Assembly: GCA_965227045.1 (NCBI GenBank)
Contig: OZ245718.1
Span: forward strand, 1,736,001-1,800,000
Reading direction: 5' to 3'
Origin: UBA10649 sp965227045
GTDB lineage: Bacteria; Actinomycetota; Actinomycetes; S36-B12
DNA: 64,000 bases
The translations under genes were made by a program, and so were the position numbers. Below, one piece after another: positions 1 through 10,171 of this stretch. A model generated the notes under the pieces. The model was not told the DNA's origin. It worked only from the letters and a program-made list of their open reading frames with translations, and did no database searches. The first letter of the stretch is position 1, and every line of letters starts with the position of its first letter.

Positions 1-527
1 TCGCGGAGCAGGTCGATGGCAAGGGCGTTCTCGACGACCTCGATGCCCGAGTCCTCGCGCACGGCCGCAACCAGCGCCCGGGAGATTTCTGCGCCAGTGG
101 CATCGCCGCCCGCATGCGCGATGCGATCGCGGTGGTGCCCGCCTTCGCGACCGAGGGCGATCGCCCCGCTCGCATCGCGATCGAAGCGTGCACCGGTCTG
201 GATGAGTTCGCGCACGGCCGACGGACCCTCGGTCACCAGAATCCGGACAGCCTCCTCGTCGCACAGTCCAACGCCCGCGATCAGCGTGTCCTGCAGGTGC
301 TCCTCCGGGGAGTCGTCCTCCGCGAGCGCAGCAGCGATACCACCCTGGGCCCAGCGCGTGGATCCTTCGTTTACCTGCGCCTTGGTGACGAGAAGCACCG
401 TGCGTCCAATGGCTCGCGCACGAAGCGCTGCGGTGAGACCGGCCACGCCGGATCCGACGACGATGACGTCGGCTCGGGCGGTCCAGCCCGGAGCGGCGGC
501 CCATAGCTTTCGCGCAAACACGGTCAC
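1..527 (-). CDS. nadB: L-aspartate oxidase, N-terminal part (runs off the window)
   Basis: FAD enzyme that oxidises L-aspartate to iminoaspartate, the first step of bacterial NAD synthesis, acting with quinolinate synthase. Only about 175 N-terminal residues are present; the rest lies beyond position 1. Visible are the dinucleotide-binding motif DVIVVGSGVAGL and, after it, the flavoprotein stretch STRWAQGGIAAAL typical of NadB. The GTG start at 527 is chosen because it gives a GTGA overlap with the panC stop, so the two genes are probably translated together. A second GTG at 521 is possible. nadB here follows panC directly where many actinobacteria have panD. Confidence 0.9.
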   Translation of the reverse strand, partial: MTVFARKLWAAAPGWTARADVIVVGSGVAGLTAALRARAIGRTVLLVTKAQVNEGSTRWAQGGIAAALAEDDSPEEHLQDTLIAGVGLCDEEAVRILVTEGPSAVRELIQTGARFDRDASGAIALGREGGHHRDRIAHAGGDATGAEISRALVAAVREDSGIEVVENALAIDLLR

Positions 528-1375
528 TGGGCACCGACCCAGCAGGGCACGTTGTCGATCAGGCGAGTCGATCCGATGCGCACGGCGATCAGTGCCCGGG
601 CCGGACCGGTCTCGGGAGCCGGCCCGAGGTCGGGATCGGTGACCTCGAGGTAGTCAAGGGCAATGCCGGCTGTCGCCGCGACGACCTCGCGTCCAGCGGC
701 GACGGCGATGTCGGTCCCGTCGGACAGCGACGCGGCCACCGTCTCGAGCGCGTGCGGGATGGTGGTGGCAATCGCACGCTCCTCGCTGGTGAGGTACCTG
801 TTGCGACTGCTACGCGCCAGGCCGTCGGCCTCTCTCACCGTCGGCACGCCCTCGATGCGGACGGCCATATTGAGGTCCTGCACCATCCGCCTGATGAGCA
901 CCAACTGCTGGTAATCCTTCTCGCCGAAATACGCGGAGTCGGGCGCGGTCATGGCAAGGAACTTATGCACCACCGTGAGCACGCCCGCGAAGTGCCCCTT
1001 CCGCGTGATCCCCTCGAGGATGTCGCCGAGAGGGCCGGGATTGACCGTGACCGCATCGGCAGGCATGCCGTCGGGTGCGCCGTAGACCTCGCTGACGGTC
1101 GGGGTGAAGACAAGGTCGACCCCGGAGTCGGCGCAGATCGCGACGTCATCGTCGAGTGTGCGCGGGTAGCGATCGAAGTCCTCCCCCGGCGCGAACTGCG
1201 AGGGGTTGACGAAGATCGTCGCGATCACCGTCCCGTCGGCGCCGACCGCACGGCGCGCGGCGCGCATCAGCTCGGCGTGCCCGTCGTGCAATGCGCCCAT
1301 GGTCATGACGACGGCCGAGTCGCCTTCGCCTCGCTCGGCCGCAGTCAGCTCCGGAGCCGACGTGACGACCCTCAT
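524..1375 (-). CDS. panC: Pantothenate synthetase
   Basis: ATP-dependent ligation of pantoate and beta-alanine to pantothenate, in the cytoplasm. The 283-residue length is normal for the family. The nucleotide-binding signature MGALHDGH is at residues 26-33, with FVNPSQFAPGEDF, the YFGEKDYQQL motif and SSRN downstream (KMSKS-like class). The ATG overlaps the stop of the preceding Rossmann gene by 4 bases and its own stop overlaps nadB, so it sits in the middle of a coupled three-gene run. No panD or panB is visible nearby. Confidence 0.96.
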   Translation of the reverse strand: MRVVTSAPELTAAERGEGDSAVVMTMGALHDGHAELMRAARRAVGADGTVIATIFVNPSQFAPGEDFDRYPRTLDDDVAICADSGVDLVFTPTVSEVYGAPDGMPADAVTVNPGPLGDILEGITRKGHFAGVLTVVHKFLAMTAPDSAYFGEKDYQQLVLIRRMVQDLNMAVRIEGVPTVREADGLARSSRNRYLTSEERAIATTIPHALETVAASLSDGTDIAVAAGREVVAATAGIALDYLEVTDPDLGPAPETGPARALIAVRIGSTRLIDNVPCWVGAQ

Positions 1376-2271
1376 CGGTCTCCCCCTCGGGCCACCGGTG
1401 ACAGCACGGCGAGCAGCTCCCCCGCTGCGTCGAGATCGATGAGTCCAGCAGACAGCGCGCGGTCAGCGGTCAGTCGCGCGAGCGCCTGGTATCCCGAGGC
1501 GGCTGCCGGCGACACCAGTTCGATTCGGCGTAAGTGCTCGGCAACCGTGCTCGCGTCGCCGCGGGCCACCGGTCCGGTGAGCGCCGCGTCGCCGTGGCGA
1601 AGCGCGTTGTCGAGGGAGGCGCTGAGTAGCGGAGCCATGAGACGTTCGGGCTCGGACATCCCCGCATCGCGCAGCAGCTCAAGAGACTGCAGGACCACGG
1701 TCATCAGGAAGTTCGCGCCGAATGCGACGCCTGCGTGATACAGCCCGCGTGCTTCCGCCGGAACCCACACCGGATCGCCGCCCATCTCCACGACGAGTGC
1801 CTCAGCCACCGGCCGTACCGCGTCCGGCGCGGTTACCCCGAACGGGCAGTCAGCCAGCCGTGCGAGATCCACGCTCGTGCCGGTGAAGGTCATCACCGGA
1901 TGGATTGCCATGCCAAGGGCGCCGACGAGGGTCGCCGGCTCCAGGACGTCGGTGCCGAACCTGCCGGAGGGATGCGCGACGAACTGGCCCGCGTGAAGAG
2001 CTCCCGCCTCGACCATCCCCGACACCAGGGCGGGCAGGACATCGTCGGGCACGGCGAGCAGTACGAGGTCGGCGTCGACCGCGACCTCGGTCACGGGACG
2101 AATAGGCACTCCGGGCAGCAGTGCGTCAGCGCGGAGCCGCGACAGGTCGGACACGGCTGAGACCGCGACAACCTCGTGGCCGGCTCGCCGCAGCGCTGCA
2201 CCGAGAACGGCGCCGACTCGTCCGGCGCCGACGACGCCGACGCGCAGCCTCGGGGGTCCCGATGTGCTCAC
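1372..2271 (-). CDS. Rossmann-like and DUF2520 domain-containing protein
   Basis: 299 residues. The N-terminus carries a clear NAD(P)-binding glycine motif, RVGVVGAGRVGAVLG (about residues 9-23), followed by ADLVLLAVPDD, as in F420/NADP-dependent oxidoreductase folds. The C-terminal half matches the all-helical DUF2520 type seen in ketopantoate reductase-like enzymes, including the stretch YHAGVAFGANFLMT. The same gene precedes panC in mycobacteria, so a role in pantothenate supply (for example ketopantoate reduction) is plausible but is inference. GTG start at 2271; a TACGCT hexamer lies seven bases upstream (2279-2284), so the transcript may be leaderless. Confidence 0.88.
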   Translation of the reverse strand: MSTSGPPRLRVGVVGAGRVGAVLGAALRRAGHEVVAVSAVSDLSRLRADALLPGVPIRPVTEVAVDADLVLLAVPDDVLPALVSGMVEAGALHAGQFVAHPSGRFGTDVLEPATLVGALGMAIHPVMTFTGTSVDLARLADCPFGVTAPDAVRPVAEALVVEMGGDPVWVPAEARGLYHAGVAFGANFLMTVVLQSLELLRDAGMSEPERLMAPLLSASLDNALRHGDAALTGPVARGDASTVAEHLRRIELVSPAAASGYQALARLTADRALSAGLIDLDAAGELLAVLSPVARGGDR

Positions 2272-2278
2272 CTGACGG

Positions 2279-2284
2279 AGCGTA
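2279..2284 (-). promoter_or_regulatory. Probable -10 element of the DUF2520 gene
   Basis: TACGCT fits TANNNT and ends seven bases before the GTG at 2271. It shares a 35-base intergenic space with the divergent hexamer TAGCGT (2293-2298) of the methyltransferase gene, which stands eight bases before its GTG. Confidence 0.4.
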
Positions 2285-2306
2285 GACCGCAGTAGCGTGA
2301 CCGATC

Positions 2307-3206
2307 GTGGGGGATGACGCGGTTGCCTGGTCAGTGGCCTGGCGCCATGCCGCGTACGGTCCCGACGGCTTCTACCGGTCGGAGGGCGGCCACGCCGAGG
2401 ACCACTTCGTCACGGCGGTGATGGAGGCAGAGGAGACGGCGCACCGGGTGTGGTCAATCGCCGCCGAGTCGATGCTCGAACTCGCCTCTGCAGGCGAACA
2501 CATCACGGTCACCGATGTCGGCGCCGCGGACGGGGTCCTGCTGCGGCAATTGCGCAGCATCTGGCCCGAGCGGCTGCGAGCCGTCACCGAGTGGCGCGGA
2601 ATCGACCTGCGGCAACGCCCGCCAGATCTGGATGTCGACATCGCGTGGATCACTGGTGACGTGGTCGACGTCGCCCCGCGGTTGGGCGCGGTTCCCGGGC
2701 TCGTCGTCGCACACGAACTCCTCGACGATGTGCCATGCGACGTCGTCGAGCCGGATGACGGGGGTCTGTTGCGCATGATCCTCGTCGACCCGACCTCGGG
2801 GCGCGAGTCGATCGGGCCGGTTGTCACCGGAGCCGTCCAGGACTGGTGCCGGGACTGGTGGCCCCGTACCGAGCCGGCCGCTCGAATCGAGGTCGGAATC
2901 CAGCGCGACGAGGCGTGGCGCGCGATCCGATCGCTTGTCACCGACGGGCTGGCCATCGCAGTCGACTACGGCCATGTCCTCTCCGAGCGCGCAGCCGGTC
3001 GCTGGGACGGAGGGACGCTGACGGCTTATGTCGACGGGCGCGCCGTGCGCGCGATACCGGACGGCTCGCGCAACATCACCGCCCATGTGGCGCTCGACGC
3101 ATGTGCCGCCGCGGCACCTCGAGCACACACCTCGCTCACACATTCGGGAGCCGGCAACGACTTCTGGTGGCTCGTGCAGTCGACGATGCGCAAGGTTGAA
3201 GAATGA
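2307..3206 (+). CDS. MidA/NDUFAF7-type SAM-dependent methyltransferase
   Basis: 299 residues. Class I methyltransferase: SAM motif VTDVGAADGVLLRQL at about 71-85, then VVAHELLDDVPCDVV, and the MidA/NDUFAF7 hallmarks IAVDYGH, GGTLTAYVDGRAV and NITAHV in the C-terminal third. In eukaryotes NDUFAF7 symmetrically dimethylates one arginine of the complex I subunit NDUFS2 (NuoD homologue). Here the next gene, four bases downstream, is a NuoD-like protein that keeps that arginine, so an enzyme-substrate pair is likely (inference). GTG start; hexamer TAGCGT eight bases before it. Divergent from the DUF2520 gene. Confidence 0.85.
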   Translation: MGDDAVAWSVAWRHAAYGPDGFYRSEGGHAEDHFVTAVMEAEETAHRVWSIAAESMLELASAGEHITVTDVGAADGVLLRQLRSIWPERLRAVTEWRGIDLRQRPPDLDVDIAWITGDVVDVAPRLGAVPGLVVAHELLDDVPCDVVEPDDGGLLRMILVDPTSGRESIGPVVTGAVQDWCRDWWPRTEPAARIEVGIQRDEAWRAIRSLVTDGLAIAVDYGHVLSERAAGRWDGGTLTAYVDGRAVRAIPDGSRNITAHVALDACAAAAPRAHTSLTHSGAGNDFWWLVQSTMRKVEE

Positions 3207-3210
3207 CCCC

Positions 3211-4347
3211 GTGACCGGCTCAGAGAACATCCTCTTCGGAGTCGGAGTGGCCGCTCACCTGGACTGCGACCGGGTCTTAACGCTCAACGACTACCACCCG
3301 TCCGCCCAGCCGGGCTTCCAGCTCCGCGTGAGCGTGATCGACGAGGTCATCGCCGAAGCCGATGTCCGCGTCGGGCTGATGCACCGCGGCGCCGAGAAGC
3401 TGTTCGAGGCGCGCGACTACCGCCAGATCATGATGCTCGCGAACCGCCACGACTGGCTCTCGGCCTTCTCCTCCGAGCTCGGCATCGCCCTCGCCGTCGA
3501 GGCGGCCACCGGCATCACCCCTCCCGAGCGCGCGACCTGGATCCGGACGCTGCTCGCCGAGGCAAACCGGGTTTCCGTCGCGCTCGCCTTCCTCGCGCCC
3601 GTCGCACCCGGCCAGGGCGCGCGCTCGGTCCTCTTCGACGCCCGTGAGCAGGTCACCGCGTTCCAGGAGCGGGCCACGGGCGGTCGCGTGCACCCGATGT
3701 TCACCCGCATAGGCGGGGTGGCCGCTCCTGTCTCAGCCGAGCGGCTAGACGACTGCGCTGCGCTGATCGCCGTGCTGACGAGCTCCGCCCGGACGGCCGT
3801 CGAGGTCGCGGAGTCCCTGCGGGAGACGCACGCCGGCCTCGCCGTACTCAGCCGGGCCGACGCGGTGGCGATGGGGACGAGCGGACCCGTCGCACGGGCG
3901 AGCGGGCTTGACCTCGACCTGCGTCGGGATGACCCGTATGCCGCGTACGGCGAACTCGGCGAGCTGATCCGGGTGCCCCTGCTCCAGGCCGGCGATGCGG
4001 CGGCGCGCTACGAGGTATTGGCCGGGCAACTGCCGGTCAGCCTCGCGCTCATGTCCGAGTGCGTCGAGCGGCTGCGCGGGCTCGGCGACGGGCCGATCGA
4101 CGTCCTGCTGCCGAAGGCCGTGCGGGTGCCCGAAGGCGTCACCCACGCGTGGATGGAAGGGCCGCTCGGGATCGCCGGCTACTTGCTGGCGAGCATGGGC
4201 GAGAAGACACCGTGGCGGCTGAAGGTCCGATCCGCCTCGTTCAACAACGTGCAGGCGATGGCCCCGGCGCTGGTCGGCGTCCGGCTCGACCGGCTCGCCG
4301 ATGCGGTGATGTCGTTCATGTTCGTCGTCGGCGACATCGACCGCTAA
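3211..4347 (+). CDS. Orphan NuoD-like (49 kDa subunit) protein
   Basis: 378 residues, a little short for NuoD. Family landmarks: MHRGAEKLFE at 57-66, ANRHDW at 77-82, then ERATWIRTLLAE, FNNVQAMA and a C-terminus ending VVGDIDR. The two arginines near cluster N2 in complex I (bovine 85 and 105) are kept as Arg59 and Arg79. The quinone-binding His59 and Tyr108 of the bovine protein align with Gln33 and Trp82, so normal quinone reduction is doubtful. No other nuo genes are nearby. GTG start at 3211 follows the methyltransferase stop by four bases. The gene could be a NuoD2-type accessory protein or part of a membrane-bound complex encoded elsewhere. Confidence 0.8.
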   Translation: MTGSENILFGVGVAAHLDCDRVLTLNDYHPSAQPGFQLRVSVIDEVIAEADVRVGLMHRGAEKLFEARDYRQIMMLANRHDWLSAFSSELGIALAVEAATGITPPERATWIRTLLAEANRVSVALAFLAPVAPGQGARSVLFDAREQVTAFQERATGGRVHPMFTRIGGVAAPVSAERLDDCAALIAVLTSSARTAVEVAESLRETHAGLAVLSRADAVAMGTSGPVARASGLDLDLRRDDPYAAYGELGELIRVPLLQAGDAAARYEVLAGQLPVSLALMSECVERLRGLGDGPIDVLLPKAVRVPEGVTHAWMEGPLGIAGYLLASMGEKTPWRLKVRSASFNNVQAMAPALVGVRLDRLADAVMSFMFVVGDIDR

Positions 4348-4369
4348 GCCAACGCCCCTCGTCGTGGGG

Positions 4370-4663
4370 TTAGGACTCGCCGTGCTCGCGGAGGTACGTG
4401 GCGAACCGGGCACGCAGGAGGGCCTCGGTGGTCGGATCGAGGTCATGCTTCTCGCCGAACATCTCCCGTACGGCGCGGACGGTCTCGATGAACGTGCCGC
4501 CGACCGCACCGAGGTCGCCGCCCTCGCCCTCGATGGCCACCATGCCGGGCATGTGGCCGAACAGGTCGGTGAAGAACCCCAAGTCCATGTGGCGCTCGGC
4601 CACGTGGAACGCCTTGTGGCGCAGTTCATCGAACGGCAGGTCCTCGAGGGCGGTCTCACTCAT
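4370..4663 (-). CDS. Conserved small acidic protein of unknown function
   Basis: 97 residues, no signal peptide or membrane segment. Rich in acidic and helical stretches (FDELRHKAFHVAERHMDLGF, then MVAIEGEGGDLGAVGG, then TEALLRARFATYLREHGES). I do not recognise a domain. It lies 9 bases downstream of the DUF3180 gene at the end of the folate series, but it has its own leaderless-type promoter (TAGGGT, 4670-4675), so it can be expressed separately. It converges on the NuoD-like gene with a 22-base gap. Confidence 0.72.
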   Translation of the reverse strand: MSETALEDLPFDELRHKAFHVAERHMDLGFFTDLFGHMPGMVAIEGEGGDLGAVGGTFIETVRAVREMFGEKHDLDPTTEALLRARFATYLREHGES

Positions 4664-4669
4664 GCCTGA

Positions 4670-4675
4670 ACCCTA
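4670..4675 (-). promoter_or_regulatory. -10 hexamer of the 97-residue protein gene
   Basis: TAGGGT exactly six bases before the ATG at 4663. Its first three bases are the TAG stop of the DUF3180 gene. Confidence 0.5.
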
Positions 4676-5164
4676 TCTCGGGGTGTTGTTGCGATCCCGG
4701 AAGCGATCGTCGGGGCCGATGGGCAGCCTGCATACGTGTTCGAGCCACAGCGCGGCGGCGATAAGCGCCAGGGCGCCGAGCACGGCGAACGTGGCGGACC
4801 AGAACGTGGAGGCGCCCGTGGGAACACCAATCGATGGCACCATCGCGATCGCTACGCCCGCATAGAAGCCGCCGACGAGCGCCCCGCCCCGCGAGGCCGC
4901 CATCGCCAGCGCCGCCGTGCGCGCCGCGACGATCGGGGGCATCGGCTTCGCACCAGGCTTGCCCTGTAGCCGCGGCCGGCTGGCCACTGCCCAGTACAGG
5001 GTTGCGGCCGCGAGCAGCCACACCGCGGCCGCAGCGAGCCACGGCACGGGCAGCAGCCGGCCGGTCCACGCGTCGACGATCTGCACGAGTCCCCAGCCGA
5101 CGGCGCCGGCAATAACCGCGAGAGCGAGAAGGGTCCGAGTCCGCGTCGGCGTCATTGGGTTCAC
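4673..5164 (-). CDS. DUF3180 family membrane protein
   Basis: 163 residues with about four hydrophobic segments (roughly residues 10-28, 39-60, 85-112 and 122-145). Integral membrane protein with a short charged C-terminus. In actinobacteria this family regularly follows folK, as here; its function is unknown. GTG start at 5164 overlaps the folK stop (GTGA), so translation is coupled to the folate genes. Confidence 0.82.
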   Translation of the reverse strand: MNPMTPTRTRTLLALAVIAGAVGWGLVQIVDAWTGRLLPVPWLAAAAVWLLAAATLYWAVASRPRLQGKPGAKPMPPIVAARTAALAMAASRGGALVGGFYAGVAIAMVPSIGVPTGASTFWSATFAVLGALALIAAALWLEHVCRLPIGPDDRFRDRNNTPR

Positions 5165-5679
5165 GGACGCGACGCCTGGCCCGCGCCGACGGTGAGAGTG
5201 CGCTCGGTGCGGCGGACCCCCGACGTGTCGAGTTCGCTGACAAGGCCTGCCACGGAGCCCCGCCCGACGATGCGCGCGTCGGGATCGACATCGAGCCAGG
5301 GAACGAGGACGAACCCCCGCTCATGCGCGAGCGGATGGGGAAGGGTCAATCGCGGGTCGTCGGAGACCTCGTCGTCGATCGCGAGGACGTCGACGTCCAG
5401 CGTGCGCGGGCCCCAGCGCACCTCCCGTACACGGTGCCACTGCTGCTCGACCGACTGCGCGGCCGCCAGTACCTCGTCGTTGTCCAGACTCGTGCGCCCG
5501 AGCAGGACCGCGTTGAGGAAGACTCCCTGCTCGGGACCTCCGATGGGGTCGGTCTCGTAGACCGCGGACGCCGCGGAGATCTCGAGCCCGTCGATCGCGT
5601 CGAGGTCATTAGCGGCGCCCTGCAGGATCGCTGCGGAGTCGCCGAGATTCGAGCCGATGCCGAAGACGACGCTACGCAT
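5161..5679 (-). CDS. folK: 2-amino-4-hydroxy-6-hydroxymethyldihydropteridine pyrophosphokinase (HPPK)
   Basis: Transfers pyrophosphate from ATP to 6-hydroxymethyl-dihydropterin, giving the substrate of FolP. 172 residues from the ATG at 5679. Motifs in order: GIGSNLGDS (6-14), YETDPIGGPEQGVFLNAV, RWGPRTLDVDVLAID and the PHPLAHERGFVLVPWLDVDP signature. The start is fixed by the N-terminal strand MRSVVFGIGSN and by an 8-base overlap with the folB stop. Longer upstream readings have no family similarity. Confidence 0.95.
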   Translation of the reverse strand: MRSVVFGIGSNLGDSAAILQGAANDLDAIDGLEISAASAVYETDPIGGPEQGVFLNAVLLGRTSLDNDEVLAAAQSVEQQWHRVREVRWGPRTLDVDVLAIDDEVSDDPRLTLPHPLAHERGFVLVPWLDVDPDARIVGRGSVAGLVSELDTSGVRRTERTLTVGAGQASRP

Positions 5680-6037
5680 GCCGGGTCCTGGTGATCCGCA
5701 CCTCGACATCGTCGAACGGCACGGCGATAGGCGCCTGCGGCTTGTGGACCCGGACCTCGACCGCGAGTACGCCCGGATGCGCCAGACAGGACGCGGCAAT
5801 GCGCTCGGCCAGCTTCTCGATGAGGTCGACCGGCTCGCCGGTGATCAGTGCGTGCACCTGGTCCGCAACAACTCCATAGTCGACGGTGTCCGCGAGATCA
5901 TCGGAGCCCGCAGCGGCCTCGGTATTGACGTCGAGCGTCACGTCGACGATGAACTCCTGGCCGTCGATGCGCTCATGCTCGAACACGCCGTGATTGCCGA
6001 TGCCGCGAATCCCGCGGATGCGGATCTGATCAGCCAC
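5672..6037 (-). CDS. folB: Dihydroneopterin aldolase
   Basis: Converts 7,8-dihydroneopterin to 6-hydroxymethyl-dihydropterin and glycolaldehyde. 121 residues. Typical fold landmarks: IRIRGIRGIGNHGVFEHER, GQEFIVDVTL, DTVDYGVVADQVHALI, DLIEKLAERIA and VRVHKPQAPI. GTG start at 6037 overlaps the folP stop by 8 bases, consistent with the other tight junctions in this string. It sits between folP and folK, the steps after and before it being encoded by its immediate neighbours. Confidence 0.95.
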   Translation of the reverse strand: MADQIRIRGIRGIGNHGVFEHERIDGQEFIVDVTLDVNTEAAAGSDDLADTVDYGVVADQVHALITGEPVDLIEKLAERIAASCLAHPGVLAVEVRVHKPQAPIAVPFDDVEVRITRTRHA

Positions 6038-6899
6038 TCTCGCCTCCCCCTCGAGTCCATGCAGACGCGACTCGCACAGCATCCTTGCTGCCGCGCACAT
6101 CGTGCACTCTGACCGCCCAGACCCCGTGCGTTGCCGCGATCGCCGTGACGGCGTCGGTGGCAGCATCCCGTTGATCCGTCGGTCTCGGCTCGTCTGCTCC
6201 GTCGGCGAGCAGCGCGCCGAGGAACCGCTTACGGGAGGCTCCGAGTAGTACCGGGAGTCCGAGGGCCATGATCTGGTCGAGCGCCTGCAGGAGCAGCCAG
6301 TTGTGATGCGACTCCTTTGCGAAGCCCAGTCCCGGGTCGATGACGATCGACTCGCGAGCCACGCCCGCCGCCACCGCATTGTCGACGCGCTGGGTCAGCT
6401 CTGCAATGACGTCGCTGACGACGTCGCCGTAGGTCGTCAGCTCATTCATCCGGTCGCTGTGACCTCGCCAGTGCATCGCGACGTACGGGACGCCGAGCGA
6501 TGCGACCTGGGCATACATGTCAGCATCGGCGAGTCCGCCGCTGACGTCGTTGACCATGCACGCGCCCGCCGCGACGGCTTGCGCGGCCGTGCGCGGACGC
6601 ATCGTGTCGATGCTCACGGGAACTCCGGCCGCGACCAGTCCGGCAACGACTGGAAGCACCCGATCGCACTCCTCGTCGACCGGCACCCGAGTGGCGCCAG
6701 GCCGCGTCGATTCTCCGCCGACGTCGATGATGTCCGCACCGTCGCGCCACAGGCTGATGCCATGCGCGACCGCCGCGTCGGGATCGAGGTAGCGACCACC
6801 GTCGGAGAACGAGTCTGGGGTGACGTTGAGGACGCCGATGACGAGAGTGCGATCAAGCCCGGCGATGCCGGCGGGCAGCCCGACGGGCCGCGGGTTCAT
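6030..6899 (-). CDS. folP: Dihydropteroate synthase
   Basis: Condenses the HPPK product with p-aminobenzoate to dihydropteroate; target of sulfonamides. 289 residues from the ATG at 6899, which overlaps the folE stop (ATGA). All catalytic loops are intact: GVLNVTPDSFSDGG, DIIDVGGESTRPGA, SIDT, VNDVSGG, IDPGLGFAK, LLGASRKRFLG and VRVHDV. Compare the degenerate paralogue at 53743-54642. Confidence 0.97.
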   Translation of the reverse strand: MNPRPVGLPAGIAGLDRTLVIGVLNVTPDSFSDGGRYLDPDAAVAHGISLWRDGADIIDVGGESTRPGATRVPVDEECDRVLPVVAGLVAAGVPVSIDTMRPRTAAQAVAAGACMVNDVSGGLADADMYAQVASLGVPYVAMHWRGHSDRMNELTTYGDVVSDVIAELTQRVDNAVAAGVARESIVIDPGLGFAKESHHNWLLLQALDQIMALGLPVLLGASRKRFLGALLADGADEPRPTDQRDAATDAVTAIAATHGVWAVRVHDVRGSKDAVRVASAWTRGGGESG

Positions 6900-7503
6900 C
6901 GACTCAGGATCAGCGACATGGCCTCGGCCCGCGTCGCGGGGGCCAGCAGGCTGCCGCGGACGGCACTCGTGACGGTGCGTGCTCCGGGCTTGCGAACTCC
7001 GCGCATCGACATGCACAGGTGCTCCGCCTCGAGCACGACAATCGCACCGCGCGGCTCGAGGATCCGCATGAGCGCATCGGCAACCTGCGTGGTCAGTCGC
7101 TCCTGGACCTGTGGCCGCTTGGCGAACACGTCGACGAGACGGGCGATCTTCGACAGTCCGGTGATTCGTCCGTTGTCGCTCGGGATGTAGCCGACATGGG
7201 CGACTCCGTGGAACGGCACGAGGTGGTGCTCACAAGTGCTGTAGAGCTCGATGTCCTTCACGAGGACCATCTCGTCGTGGCCGAGGTCGAAGGTTGTGGT
7301 GAGCACCTCGTCGGCGGTCATGTGGAGGCCGCGGAACATCTCCGCATAGGCGCGGGCGACGCGAGCGGGCGTGTCGCGCAGGCCGTCGCGATCGGGATCC
7401 TCTCCGATGGCAATGAGCAACTGCCGCACCGCGCTCTCGGCAGACTCGGCATCAAACGGCTGCACCGGGCGATCCTCGCTCAAGGACACCTCGTTGATGC
7501 CCG

Positions 7504-7507
<4 letters not shown>
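6896..7507 (-). CDS. folE: GTP cyclohydrolase I
   Basis: Opens GTP to 7,8-dihydroneopterin triphosphate, committing step of folate synthesis. 203 residues. Zinc and active-site motifs are present: YSTCEHHLVPFHG, GLSKIARLVD, QVQERLT and AEHLCMSMRGV, with both zinc-ligand cysteines. The ATG at 7507 overlaps the ftsH stop by 4 bases, so the folate genes are translationally coupled to ftsH. A dihydroneopterin triphosphate phosphatase is not evident in the window. Confidence 0.97.
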
Positions 7508-9507
<2,000 letters not shown>

Positions 9508-9589
9508 ATCACGGTACTACGAGGGCGAGGGGTGGACGACTTCGCTAAGCGGCGGAGGGCTTACGCCAGCCGCGAAAGGGTGAGGGCGG

Positions 9590-10144
9590 TCAGCCGCCGT
9601 ACACATGAGGGGCGAGCGTGCCCACGCACCGCAGATTGCGATATCGCTCGGCAAAGTCCAGTCCGTACCCGACGACGAACTCGTTGGGGATGTCGAAGCC
9701 GACGTAACGGGGCGCAACATTGACCTTCTGCGCGTCCGGCTTCCGGAGCAGGGTGAAGACCTCCACCGACGCGGGGTTCCGCGAGGTGAGGTTCTTCAGC
9801 AGCCACGACAGCGTCAGTCCGGAGTCGAGGATGTCCTCGACGACGAGCACGTTGCGGCCGTTGAGGTCGGCGTCGAGGTCCTTGAGGATGCGGACAACTC
9901 CGCTGGAGGTCGTACCCGATCCGTACGACGAGACGGCCATCCAGTCCATGTCGACGGACCGCGAGAGTGAGCGGGCCAGGTCCGCCATGACCATCACAGC
10001 GCCCTTGAGCACTCCGACGAGCAGCAGGTCCTTGCCTGCGTAGTCGGCGTCGATCTGCGCACCGATCTCCGTCAGGCGATCGCGGATCTGGGTTTCGGTC
10101 AGCAGCACGTGCTCGAGTTCCGAGGAGATGTGCTCGGGGTCCAC
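9590..10144 (-). CDS. hpt: Hypoxanthine phosphoribosyltransferase
   Basis: Purine salvage: hypoxanthine (or guanine) plus PRPP to the nucleotide. 184 residues. PRPP-binding motif VLVVEDILDSGLTL at about 98-111, the DMDWMAVSSYG loop, and the C-terminal VNVAPRYVGFDIPNEFVVGYGLDF signature split over strands. GTG start at 10144 with an AGGAG six bases upstream. Lies between tilS and ftsH, the standard actinobacterial order, with an 82-base gap before ftsH. Confidence 0.95.
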   Translation of the reverse strand: MDPEHISSELEHVLLTETQIRDRLTEIGAQIDADYAGKDLLLVGVLKGAVMVMADLARSLSRSVDMDWMAVSSYGSGTTSSGVVRILKDLDADLNGRNVLVVEDILDSGLTLSWLLKNLTSRNPASVEVFTLLRKPDAQKVNVAPRYVGFDIPNEFVVGYGLDFAERYRNLRCVGTLAPHVYGG

Positions 10145-10171
10145 TCGACACTCCTGTCTGGGTGATAGTCG

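Noticed and set aside
3028..3210. Extending the NuoD-like protein upstream into the methyltransferase gene
   Set aside because: The extra residues are out of frame with the methyltransferase and Arg-rich; the GTG at 3211, just after the stop, fits the family start.
4355..4369. CCCC/GGGG hairpin between the NuoD-like and 97-residue genes as terminator
   Set aside because: Only a four-base stem and no T run on either strand.
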